From Lumbricus terrestris (Eukaryota > Annelida > Clitellata > Crassiclitellata > Lumbricidae), in contig OX457052.1 in assembly GCA_949752735.1 (NCBI GenBank), forward strand, positions 16,337,149 through 16,401,148: a DNA stretch of 64,000 bases. Direction: 5' to 3'. The notes below the pieces were generated by a model that searched no databases, was not told where the DNA came from, and saw nothing but the letters and a program-made list of their open reading frames with translations. Below, one piece after another: positions 10,223-21,000 of this stretch; the stretch's first letter is position 1; each line of letters opens with the position of its first letter. Made by a program: the position numbers and the translations under genes.

Positions 10223-12380
10223 TAGGGTGGCCCTTAAAAATGAAAGTCAAAAATAATCTACTGGCACCCTTCCAATCTATTTCAATTTTGAAGAAAATAA
10301 TTTGTGCAAAAAATATTTGCAATAGGGCAATATTTAGGGGTGCCCCCCGAGCTCTCAAGTTTCAATAATGTACGAGTAAACTTCCAAATTATAATTGGAA
10401 TCGCAAACTCAAATTTGCAGTGCTTTAATGCATTCTGTCGGCCTACTAATGTTTGCAATGCATCAACATTTAATATTTAGTACTTACTTACTTACTTATT
10501 AAAATTACGTGAGCTCTAAAATTTTAGTAATTGTACAATTTCAAATATATGTTTGACTAACGTTTGTTGTCTGGTTGAAAAAAGGTGGCAATATTTTATG
10601 AAAGAGTTGTTTAGTACAAGGAAAGACATTTGATTTTAATCTACTATTGGAAACATAGGCCTACATTGTCAGACATAGTAAATACGAAATATTGCAAATA
10701 ATTATTCATAATTAATTATGCAAACGCGAGGGAAAGCAAGTATCTACTTGGCTCTTGTGAGCCTGAAATTCTTGGAGCAAAGTTGCCATCGTATCGTCAA
10801 ACTTTTGGATACTTCATGCAACTACTCAAAGTTGGCAAGCAGACAGTCCGTTATTCCACAGGCGGTAGAAAAAGCCACTCTATTTTTGAACCGAGCTGGT
10901 ATACCTGTAAGAGGTAAAAAGCATTGTATTGACAAGTTGGAGTCGGTGTTCGTGGAATGGAAAGGACTTCAAAAGCATAGACACCGAACAGCTACAGTTC
11001 ACAAGATTAAGGAGGAGAAATTTATTGAGAGACTAGGTGACCTGTTTGATATTGCCCATGCAGACGCTCTCACAATGAGATCCTTTGGTGGAATCATTGG
11101 TGGCCCCACACCGTTCTTATATCTTGGTGTTTGCTCATAGACATTTAGCAACTGCACAGCCATGGTGCACGAGACGATTACAGGGAATTTCTCGAGCTCT
11201 CAGTTGTCTTTCTTGGAGGTGTTCCTACTCGTGGAATTCGGTTTCGAATACCTGGCGCTATGCACCGGGCACGATGGATGGCAAAAGTCATCTATACCAT
11301 AAAGATGTGGCTCTTTCTTGCTCAGTTCAAGAAGACTGCTGCAGAATAACGCAGCATTCATGATATTGCCATCTTTTCAGTTGTTGTCCACCTGAAAGCC
11401 TGCAGGGATAACTGCGCCAAATGCTGTGGAGGCTCCTCTGAATGACTTCACTCTCATGGCAAACCTTCTCACATATCCACATACTACAATTTCTTCTGCT
11501 ACAAGCAAGAAGCTAGGGCTTCATCTATGGTATTTGTCTGAAGAACTTATTGGGCTTGCTCTTTTTGATTCAAGGGTATCCAATGACTCCAAGAAGCCAA
11601 TGATTGCTGCCATGGAAGAAGTAGCCCCAGATCATCCGCCTAAACGACCCAGTGTGAAGTCAGATGCATTTCTTGGCACCAGCGGTCTGGATTCTGGAAC
11701 AATTCTGTAAAACCAACTCCAAGAAACTGTTCCAGGTGCTCGGTCTGCATGGACTATCTGAGATGATGCTTTCCAAAGATCCTGCTTTTTGGGAAGAGCA
11801 TGAAGCATTTCGAGAAGCGCAAGCAGTACTCAAACGGTTGGCTGTCGTCAATGATAGAGCTGAACGAGGTGTGGCACTCATCCAGGACTTAAATAAAAAG
11901 CTAACAAAACTTGAGGATCAGCTTCAATTTCTCCTGCAGGTTGTCAGTGAACATCGACGACAATTCCCTGACTGTACGAAAAGAAATCTCGTGTCAAATT
12001 AGTCGAAAGCAGTGATTCCTGCATTTTATTGTCCTGTACTGATCATTTACCTATGTGACCAGCTGAACAGTGAACAATAACTGAATTATAATTGAACAGT
12101 AAACACTTGTTTCATTGGCATTGTTGCATCACTAGAGTGTATTTTAGTCATCTCTTTAAAATTCTGAGTGACAGTGTGTTGAATATAGATTGGTTGAAAT
12201 TGTATGATTCAATTGATCAAATTTGAATAAATTTCGGCGCTCGAGGGGCACCCCTAAATGTTTTGCAATTCCAAAATCCTTTTCAACATAATGTTATTTC
12301 TATAATTGGCATGGATTGAAAGGGTGCCAGACAAAATTTTACGATTTTTATTTTTTGGCTGTATGCTAAGGGCCACCCTA
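10223..12380 (+). mobile_element. hAT-like DNA transposon, deleted copy (2158 bp)
   Basis: Bounded by 14-bp inverted repeats TAGGGTGGCCCTTA / TAAGGGCCACCCTA. An exact 8-bp target duplication ATATAGAC lies at 10215-10222 and 12381-12388. The TAGGG start and 8-bp duplication fit the hAT superfamily. Subterminal inverted segments (GGGGTGCCCC with GAGC on the left, GCTCGAGGGGCACCCC on the right) may be transposase-binding sites. It is nearly the same sequence as the element at 58323-61061 but lacks about 600 bp from the middle, the junction falling near 11078. Confidence 0.88.
10718..12002 (+). pseudogene. broken hAT-like transposase (copy 1)
   Basis: Fragments in several frames: an N-terminal part from an ATG at 10718 (MQTRGKAS...), then after the deletion near 11078 a C-terminal part including ISSATSKKLGLHLWYLSEEL and a coiled tail ending in CTKRNLVSN at 12002. 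The deletion removes the region that in the other copy carries the two Asp motifs (HWDGK, FDTTASN) and a CRHH motif, so the catalytic core is gone. Small insertions near 11160 and 11400 add frameshifts. Not functional. Confidence 0.75.
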
Positions 12381-12639
12381 ATATAGACTATAGGTGAATA
12401 GTTTATGCACTGAACTTAGCAGATAAGCCAATAATTGTGCACTGGATGCCAGTTGCCAGTGTGCGAATCAGCCGGTCAGTTACACCAGACAGAATAATAC
12501 TATAGCGCCTGCCTGTCAGACGGTGTTTATCGGCGATGCTATTGATCAACTGCTGACGACAGAAACTCAGCCGTCGAGTAAGTGAAGCCAATTATTATTG
12601 GGAGGATATGACGTCGATTGCATGTTGCAGACTATGCAA

Positions 12640-13912
12640 AGTCACGAAACTTGAGGTAATGAAACACGGGAGGTTAGGGAGGGCAGGAAGCAATGGGTGG
12701 GAGAGAACAGGAAGAAATGAAGGAATGGGTGGTGGGAGAGCAGGAAGGAAGAAAGGAAGGAAGGAACGAAGGAATGGGGGATGGGAGAACAGGAAGGAGA
12801 CCCCACCCATTCCCTATGGGTGGGGTAGAGCAGGAAGGAAGGATGGAAGGATGAAAGGAAGGAAGGAACGAAGGAAGGAAGGAAGAAAGAAAGGAAGGAA
12901 GGAAGGAAGGATGGAAGGAAGAAAAGATGAAAGGAAGGAAGGAAGAAAGGAAGGAAGGAAGGAGGGAAGAAAGGAAGGAAGGAAGAAAAGATGAAAGGAA
13001 GGAATTAAGAAAAGATGGAAGGAAGGAAGGAAGAAAGGAAGGAAGGAAGGAGGAAAGAAAGGAAGGATGGAGGGAAGGAAGGATGGAAGGAAGGAAGGAA
13101 GAAAGGAAGGAAGGAAGGAGGGAAGAAAGGAAGGAAGGAAGGAAGGAAGGAAGAAAGGAAGTAAGGAAGGAAGGAGGGAAGAAAGGAAGGAAGGAAGGAA
13201 GGAAGGAGGGAAGAAAGGAAGGAAGGAAGGAAGGAGGGAAGAAAGGAAGGAAGGAAGGAAGGAGGGAAGAAAGGAAGGAAGAAAGGAAGGAAGGAAGGAA
13301 GAAAGGAAGGAAGGAAGGAGGGAAGAAAGGAAGGATGGAAGGAAGGATGGAAGGAAGGAGGAAGGGAGGAAGAAAGGAAGAAAGGGATAAAGGAAGGAAT
13401 GAAGGAAGAAAGGAAGAAAGGAAGGAAGAAAGGAAGGAAGGAAGGAAGGAGGGAAGAAAGGAAGGATGGAAGGAAGGAAGGAAGGAGGGAAGAAAGGAAG
13501 GAAGGAAGGAAGGAGGGAAGAAAGGAAGGAAGGAAGGAAGGAAGGAAGGAAGGAAGGAGGGAAGAAAGGAAGGATGGAAGGAAGGAAGGAAGGAGGGAAG
13601 AAAGGAAGGAAGGAAGGAGGGAAGAAAGGAAGGAAGGAAGGAAGGAAGGAAGGAAGGAAGGAAGGAAGGAAGGAAGGAAGGAGGGAAGGAAGGAGGGAAG
13701 AAAGGAAGGATGGAAGGAAGGAAGGAAGGAGGGAAGAAAGGAAGGAAGGAAGGAGGGAAGAAAGGAAGGAAGGAAGGAAGGAAGGAAGGAAGGAAGGAAG
13801 GAGGGAAGAAAGGAAGGAAGGAAGAAAAGATGGAAGGATGGAAGGTAGGAAGGAAGGAAGGAAGGAAGGGATAAAGGAAGGAAGGAAGGAATGGGTGGGA
13901 AATGCACAGGGA
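12640..13912. repeat. GGAA-rich polypurine microsatellite, about 1.2 kb
   Basis: Almost uninterrupted purine strand of GGAA, GAAA and GGGA tetramers, with short TGG-containing interruptions. Lys-Glu-Gly-Arg ORFs on plus and Phe-Leu-Pro-Ser ORFs on minus (up to 315 codons) are translations of the repeat. Long purine-pyrimidine mirror tracts can form triplex DNA; that is general knowledge, not seen here. Confidence 0.95.
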
Positions 13913-14275
13913 AGATTAGAGTAAAGTGATAGGAGGTCAGGATCTACACCGCTAAGAAAAAAAGAGGATAAAAGGAATGGAGTGTGACAAGTGTGACGTG
14001 CAGAATGAGGAACGGAGGGGATACGGATCCCGGAAATGGTGGAAAATGGATCAAGACTAAGAGGAAAATGGATAGAAGAAAAATGGAGGAAGAGATGAGA
14101 AATGCTGGAAAGTGGGAAGATTGAATGAAACCTAGCAAGTACAAATAGGAGACGAAGGAAGGAAGCATAGGGATGGATGGAAGACTAAGAGTGGACAGGA
14201 AATGGATCCGGGAAAGTATGGTATAAAAAGCTTACATGGGAAGAGGCAGGAAGACAGAAACGTCAAGACAAAAGG
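13913..14275. other. purine-rich flank of the GGAA tract
   Basis: AG-rich sequence of lower repetitiveness, probably a decayed extension of the microsatellite. No gene recognised. Confidence 0.5.
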
Positions 14276-14480
14276 ACACGGTGGTGTAGTGGGTATGTTC
14301 GTCGCCTTGCAGCCGGAGGGTTGCAGGTTCGAATCCACCTCAAGCCGCCGCTGCGTAGGGACCCTGCAGCAAGTCCTTCACTCGCAATTGCTCGGCGCTT
14401 CAGCGTGAAACTCTGATTCAGTGTCCACTCTGTAGTCGGGAGAGCGCTTCTGAGTAGAATCTTCAAGGGGCGCTATAACA
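14276..14480 (+). mobile_element. tRNA-derived SINE, nearly full length
   Basis: The head has RNA polymerase III promoter elements: an A-box-like GGTGTAGTGGGTATG near 14282 and a B-box GGTTGCAGGTTCGAATCC near 14320. A tRNA-unrelated body follows, ending CTTCAAGGGGCGCTATAACA and an A-rich CATACAAA tail. Related copies lie at 705-771, 32178-32275, 32522-32716 and 57170-57245. The head is not a foldable complete tRNA, so I do not call a tRNA gene. Confidence 0.85.
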
Positions 14481-14489
14481 AATGCACAT

Positions 14490-15330
14490 ACAAACATACA
14501 AACACAAAGGAAGGAAATATCACTGAAGGAAAGAATACGTTTGGTGCTTAATGGTGGAAACGAGGGAGGGTGCTAGGTAAGGAAGGTGGGAGGATTACAG
14601 ACGGACGCAGGCGAAGTTTCGTTGAGTGGAGGGGGTACTTGTTGAATAGGATGCTTCTACGTGGATCACTACAGAATTCAAAGTCAGAGAGGTCGATATG
14701 ATATGAGAAATTATAAAGCAATAATTATTCAGAAAGATCTGTTTGCCATGTTAAGGGACTCGATTAAGCCATTCATTCATTTATAATCGTCCTTCCAAGA
14801 TTTCTGCTCCCGACTCAACCCCGGACGGAATAGGACAGATATTAATTTAGCCTGCTATAAAATGTGTCAGAAAGATTCCACGTTAGGAGACCCTATTCCA
14901 GAGAAAATCCCATTCCAAGCAATCAATATTGAAAATACGCGACGCTGCTTAATGAAGGCACGCGCGAAAAGGATTCAACAGCTTATACTTGAGCTGAGAA
15001 ATCTATCACGCCCACCCCTCCCGCGGAATCAACTACCGGTTCGTATTTACTTCGCTTCTGAATGTCCTTCCTTACGTGCACATGCAAGAAGAGCGCATGC
15101 AAGCCATGCATCAATACCTGGGCGCGTCTATGAATTATATATCATACAGTTAATGGACGATATTAATATGTTGCTTGCAGGCAGTCAAAGAGCCGTGAGA
15201 TCTTTCATAACGAACTAACAATCGAAAAACGACGACATATTCAGTGTCCAAGAGTATGGCATCAAAACACTCGCTTGAAGTCTTACGATGCCAAATCAAG
15301 GATTATGACAAAGAAGATGAACTTTACCAG
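14490..15330. other. interval with unrecognised ORFs only
   Basis: An ATG-started ORF at 14862-15218 (118 codons) has varied composition but no motif I recognise. It could be a chance frame. The remainder holds nothing identified. Confidence 0.4.
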
Positions 15331-15339
15331 ACATTATTT

Positions 15340-15955
15340 TCTGGTCACATTAATGTCATCGGCTCTTACTTCTCTCCTGCATTGCATCCTGGACTCACTA
15401 GAGGTAATAGAGACTTCAGTATTATTTTTGCTAAAACAAATGTTCGGAAATTTTCCATTAAATTCCAAGGCCCTGTCATATGGAATAAAATTCCGATTCA
15501 CATTCGTAAGGCTACTAACTTAACTCACTTTAAACACCTGTTACGTGTGTATACATTATCTAATATTTTGTGTTAATAGCATGAGGGTTACCCATGCTGA
15601 TGCTGATTTATTTGATTGTTTGATTGCTTTGCTTTTATTTTGTTCTTTCTCTGAATTTTTTCCTGTAGTGTTTACTACATTAGTTTTTCGATATTTTTTT
15701 TTCTTTCCCTAGTTAAGTAATATCTCTGTAATATCTCCAATACTCCCTTCAGCTTTCACTTTCTCACTTCACTTTGTTAATTAGGCCCCTGCTTAGCGGG
15801 ATTTGTCCCTTTTGGTGTGCCTATTTGCTCCCTCACTCTTATAACACCTATTCACTTTGAGTATTTTCTTATTGCGAATTATGTTTATACTTTGTTAAAC
15901 ATACATGTACAATTGAATTGTTGGGAACAATAAAAATATGTCTATGTCTATGTCT
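15340..15955 (+). pseudogene. 3' end of a non-LTR retrotransposon (LINE)
   Basis: The frame ending at 15576 encodes RKFSIKFQGPVIWNKIPIHI followed by a FKHLLRVYTL segment. This is the usual C-terminal signature of CR1/Jockey-group LINE proteins (R-x-F-S-x-R/K-x-x-G-P-x-x-W-N-x-x-P). It is followed by a 3' UTR of about 380 bases ending AACAATAAAAATATG and a (TCTATG) tail. No upstream RT domain is visible in the same frame, so it is a 5'-truncated copy. Confidence 0.7.
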
Positions 15956-16554
15956 ACTTTGAAGACTGAATGATGATCGACGAATACTCAACATTATATT
16001 CAAACGTTATCTCCGAATGAATGTGCAATAATTATTGTGCATAGATCTGCAAACATAAGATCTTCTATAATCAAGCAATGAAGAGTAGGCATCGAAAAAA
16101 TATGAATCTAGTCCAAGTTCAGAAGTTCTGAGACCTGAAGGAAGACAAGATCCACATGCACGGTGCATTTCTTATTTCCAGCGAGAAGAAAAACATTCAC
16201 AATGAAATAAACGTAATCTCAGCGTCACAGAAAGCTAAGCTTTAACACGGTTGTAAAAACCTGAGAAAAAACCTCTAAGATGTAAACTGAAAGCTTAATA
16301 AAGTGAAGGTTGTTGTCGTCAGAGGAGACATAAAATTTTGATTCAATATTTCTGAAAGGCTGACAAATAAGCAAATAATGAACTATAATAGAATAGCCTG
16401 GAAATGTCTGTGTGATGAAGAGACTGCGGGCCATCAGTCGAGGCATCAGTCAAGGCTAGGAATAATCGCTAAAACTTCATATTCTGGACTGCCTCTAAGT
16501 TTTGGTTGATGAGCTGCCCTTCTTCTTTGAAGTCGTGTCAATAAATCAATAAAA
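15956..16554. other. non-coding interval, nothing recognised
   Basis: AT-rich unique sequence with no convincing gene. Confidence 0.45.
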
Positions 16555-16647
16555 TCAGTCAATCAATCAATAAATCAATCAATCGATTGATCAATATGTC
16601 TTTCGATCGGTCAATCAATCAATCAAAATCAATTAACATCAATCAGC

Positions 16648-16679
<32 letters not shown>

Positions 16680-16735
16680 GAATGAATGAATCAATCAATC
16701 AATCGACCAATAAATAAATAAATTCATCCATCCAT
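16555..16735. repeat. AATC tetranucleotide microsatellite
   Basis: Imperfect (AATC)n run with CATC and AATA variants. Confidence 0.85.
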
Positions 16736-16740
16736 CGATA

Positions 16741-17346
16741 TGAGCTCCATGTCGCCTCTTTTCGTTTGTGCTTTAGCCGTCGGCATATAGGCATAGGCAT
16801 ATAGGCATATACTGGTTCGAAAATATACGACACAATAATTGGGAGTATATGGCCTATAGCAGAGAGAGCAAGACAGAGACAGAGAGGCAGATACAGATAC
16901 AGAGATACGTACGTATGTATACATTGTATGTACATGTATGTACGTATGTATGTATGTATCTGTCGGTCTGACAGACGGAAATAGACAGAAGCACGCTTAG
17001 AATAATAACGACGATAGCAATAGAGCTTTTAATAAAGACTCATTTGCCAGCCGTCTATGCATAGAGCTGTGAATGGCGTGTGCTACGACGGCTTCTTGTC
17101 TGTCTCCAATTCGTCGCCATCTTTGTTTTCATTGTCAATAGCAACGCAGACAGACCACTCAGCAGACGACGAAGATAAAACGGACATTTCCGGTTTATTG
17201 GCGCTTTATGACTATTACCGTCTGCTGCATTCCTTTCATCCAGTCAACCTTTATCATATCAACATATTTGATTGGCTTACAAATGCAAAGTCTCGTCCGC
17301 TGACTAGCTTACTTGTTTGCTTGCCCTACTCAATGTGCGCGTATTT
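16741..17346. other. interval with small repeats and one unrecognised ORF
   Basis: Contains short GTAT and AGAGAC runs and an ATG-started 111-codon ORF (17057-17392). The ORF runs into the retrotransposon LTR and has no known motif. I do not treat it as a gene. Confidence 0.4.
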
Positions 17347-17375
17347 CCGGTGTCACGAAATAGAGTATCCCCCGT
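17347..17375. mobile_element. left end of MITE copy B, interrupted by the LTR element
   Basis: CCGGTGTCACGAAATAGAG followed by TATCCCCC is the inverted repeat of the segment ending at 25201. The retrotransposon inserted 29 bases inside this end; the CCCGT at 17371-17375 is the left copy of its target duplication. Confidence 0.7.
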
Positions 17376-17932
17376 TGTCAACCTCCAATTGACCTTCAAA
17401 GTTTTCTTCCTTTTTCTTCAGTGTTCAGTAGCGCAGCCTATGCCTAACCTAGTCACTGTACTTCGGTATCTAAAGCTAGTGTATAAGTTTCTAAAGTTCT
17501 TAACTTGTTCAATTACAACAAAGCTCTGTTTCTTGTATTTTCTTCTTCTTTCATAACAACGCAAAATAACACAACAACGGATCAACGACGACAAACGCTT
17601 GAATTCAACGACAGCAACGCAACTATTATTATCTAACTCCACTGTTCTCTAAAACGTCTTCTTTTCTCTACTACCAACTCCTTCTTCTACAACTTAACTC
17701 ACTGTCTAGACGTACACTCTTCCCCTTGCCGCTCTGTCCTTCTATCTGTCCGTCTGTCTGTCTGCCTATCCCTCTCTCTCTCGCGCTCTCCGGCGACGGT
17801 CGGCCGAGCCGCGCCAACTTTCCCGCCAGTCTGTCACCTGCAGGCCTAACTGTCTAGACGCTGACCTTGAGCTGGTCTATTCGTACGCCTAAACATCGAC
17901 TGACCACATAGACTATACAACATTAGCTCACA
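17376..17932 (-). repeat. 3' LTR (557 bp)
   Basis: Downstream LTR of the minus-strand retrotransposon. It is identical to the 5' LTR except for one base. It contains an internal GTCT-rich stretch and a GC-rich CGGCGACGGTCGGCCGAG segment, probably part of the promoter or R region; that assignment is inference. Confidence 0.95.
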
Positions 17933-17953
17933 TTACCTCCCTCCTTTCTTTTA
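17933..17953 (-). promoter_or_regulatory. polypurine tract
   Basis: On the minus strand AAAAGAAAGGAGGGAGG is followed by TAA and then the 3' LTR. This is the standard position and composition of the plus-strand primer for reverse transcription. Confidence 0.88.
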
Positions 17954-18045
17954 AAGAGAGCTAATTATCTATAAAAATTAGCGAACGTACCTTAACTAAA
18001 CAATGCAAATAGTCCATAACATAATACATCATAAAATATCTTACA

Positions 18046-21000
18046 CTACAATCTAGACAGACAATCAGCTACTACATTCAATTTACCTTTCTTATAGTTC
18101 AACAGAATGTCAAAATTTTGCAATGATAAAGACCATCTGACTAATTTAGCAGATTTCGACATTGATTCAGTCAAATAAACTAAAGGATTATGGTCTGTAA
18201 ACACATTGATTTTAGAACCAATAAGAATTTCTTTCAACTTATTTAAAGCCCATATGATTGCATAGGCTTCCTTCTCAATCGTCGCCCACCTCCTCTGAGT
18301 ATCTGTCAGCTTCTGACTGATAAATGAAACAGGACGTTCAATCCCTTCCTCGTCCACCTGAGACAGTACAGCTCCCACAGCAAAATCACTGCTATCACAG
18401 TACAAATTAAATGGTTTCCCAACCTTAAACATATATAGAATCACATTTGATAAGACAATCTGTTTAAGGGAATCAAAAGATTTCTGATGTGCATCAGTCC
18501 AAACAATGTTATCAGGTACTTTCTTGCTAGTCAAGTCTGTCAATGGTTTAGCAATTTCAGCAAAATTACAAATAAACTGTCTGTAAAACCCAAAAAATCC
18601 TAAGACTTGCTTCACTTCCTTCCTGGTTTCAGGTTTCTTCAAATTAATTAAACTGTCAATCCTGTCTGGATTCATCATCTTCTTCCCTGATCCTATGAGG
18701 TGACCGATGAACTTCACCTCACTCTTACCAAACACACATTTCTTTAAGTTCAATGTTACATTATGCAGTCTTATTTGTTTCAAAAATAATTCCAAATGTC
18801 TTAAATGAATGTCCCAATCATTAGAATGCACTGCAATGTCATCAACATAAGGTTCAGTAAAATCATGAATCGGTTGCAAGATCATATTTATCGCTTTTAC
18901 AAAAGTCCGTCCAGAGTTAATCATTCCAAACGGAACACGCGTAAATTCATACAGTCCATTATGTGTAACAAACGCAGTCTTCCATTGGTCACTCTTTTTC
19001 ACAGGACAAGTCCAATATGCACTGCGACAGTCCATAACAGAAATGAACTTGGATTTTCCAACTTTGCTCAAGACATCGTTGACGATTGGCATAGGATATC
19101 GGCAATTTTCAGTAAAAGAGTTAATGTATCTGTAGTCACAAGCCAATCTCAAGGATCCATTCTTCTTTTTGACAATGACAAGTGGACTTGCCATTCTGCT
19201 TGACGATGGTTGAATGATGTTTTCTTTCAGCATCTCTTGTATTTGTTTTTCCACTTCTGCTCGGTATATTAATGGTATTCGATATGCCACGAATTCTTTT
19301 TCTCGAAAATCTGGTCTCAGCACCACTTCGTGTTCTACTAATGTACATAGTCCAGGTTGGTCTGAAAATCTGTCTGCATATCGATTCAGTACATCAAGTA
19401 ATTGTTTCTGCTGTTCGCTGGTCAGATGTCCAATTTGTTCGTAATCCAATTGAAGTGACTTCTGTTTTGTCTCTGAATAGTCTTCCTTCAGCGATATTTC
19501 TACCACTGATCCAAATTCGTCATCCTCTTCGACGATCAGACCACAAGACAATGTTCTCGTAATGAACTTCCTCATCTTGTTAGCATGAATAATCCGTCGA
19601 CCGTTTTCGTTCATGTCCACCAGATACGAATATTTGGATCTTCTTTGCAGGATCGTGCATGGACCATGCCATCGGGAGATCAATTTATTGGTTGACGTTG
19701 GATAGAGCACGATGACGTTCTCTCCTAGCTCGAATTCTTTATCTTTTGCTCTTTTGTTGTATTGACTGGCGTACTGTTTTTGCTTTTCTTCAGCACAGCT
19801 CTCGGCGAATGTCAAGGCCTTTTCCATGTCTGCTCTTAAATTCTTCAGGTACTTTGCCGGTTGCACTCCAATGTTCGGTGGTAGATTTATTTCTTTGGTC
19901 CAGCTTTCTTTAAGGATGGTGAGTGGCCCTCTCGGCAACTTTCCATAGACCAGCAAATACGGTGCCACTCCTGTAGTTGCATTAGGCACTTCTCTCAATG
20001 CCCAGACTGTAAATGGAATAATTTTATGCCACTGTCTCGGATTTTCCACAACGACATGATGAATCATTTTCTTGAACGTTTGATTCCATCTCTCCACCAA
20101 TCCTGCCGCTTCTGGATGTCCTGGCGAATCGAATCGAGGACAACATCCCATCAGTTTCAGAAATTCTCTTGTTAGACTGGCTGTGAAATTCGTTCCTCTA
20201 TCACTCGTTATCACTGACGGAACTCCCACATCCATGAACAGCTTCATCAAAGCTTCGCATACAGCCTTAGCGGTCAATGACTTCATCAAGAATATTGTCG
20301 GCCATCTTGTACATGAGTCCACGATGCACAAACAATACTTATGCCCTGCTGCTGAAGTCGGTTCGATTGGTCCTACGACGTCCATGGTCATTCTTCTGAA
20401 CGGTACATCCTCTCTTGGTATTGGTGTAATCGGCACTCGATCCATCACCAAACTTCGTGCTTTCAACTGACACTTCTCACAGGACTTGCAGAACTTCACC
20501 ACATCTCTACGCATTCTTGGCCACACAAAGGACAACTTGATACGTTCCCTTGTCTTCTCTTCTCCCAAGTGTCCGCCAAATACTGACTCATGTGCCAATT
20601 CCATCACCTGAATTCTTCTTTCCTTCGGCAACACCAACTGATACACCAACTGGTCCAACATTTGATGCTTCTTATACATCAACCCATTCACCACACTAAA
20701 CTCTGATCCTTTGTCTTCAGCTATCTTCCACCACGACCTCAGTGACTCGTCATTTCTCTGCTGCTCTTCAGATTTCTTTGCGTCTGCTAATTGTCTTTCA
20801 TCACTCGTATTCTCGGCAAACAAATCCCTCATACTCGTGTCTATTTCACCATCACTCTCAGAATCATCATCATTATCACGTTCACATGCAACCATCTCTT
20901 CTTCAATTTCATTGTTTCCGGATGTTATTCCTTCTTCTTCTTCTTGAACGCTTTGTTCATCATCGCTTTCTGTGTCCTCAACTAGCAAACTTTCATTTGA

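Noticed and set aside
12608..13924. Long ORFs (up to 315 codons) of Lys-Glu-Gly-Arg or Phe-Leu-Pro-Ser
   Set aside because: They are six-frame translations of the GGAA microsatellite; no start or non-repeat sequence supports a gene.
14318..14340. True tRNA gene
   Set aside because: A- and B-box words are present, but the arms do not pair as a cloverleaf and the unit recurs as a dispersed SINE.
17057..17392. ORF of 111 codons next to the retrotransposon
   Set aside because: It runs into the MITE end and LTR, has no motif and no other support.
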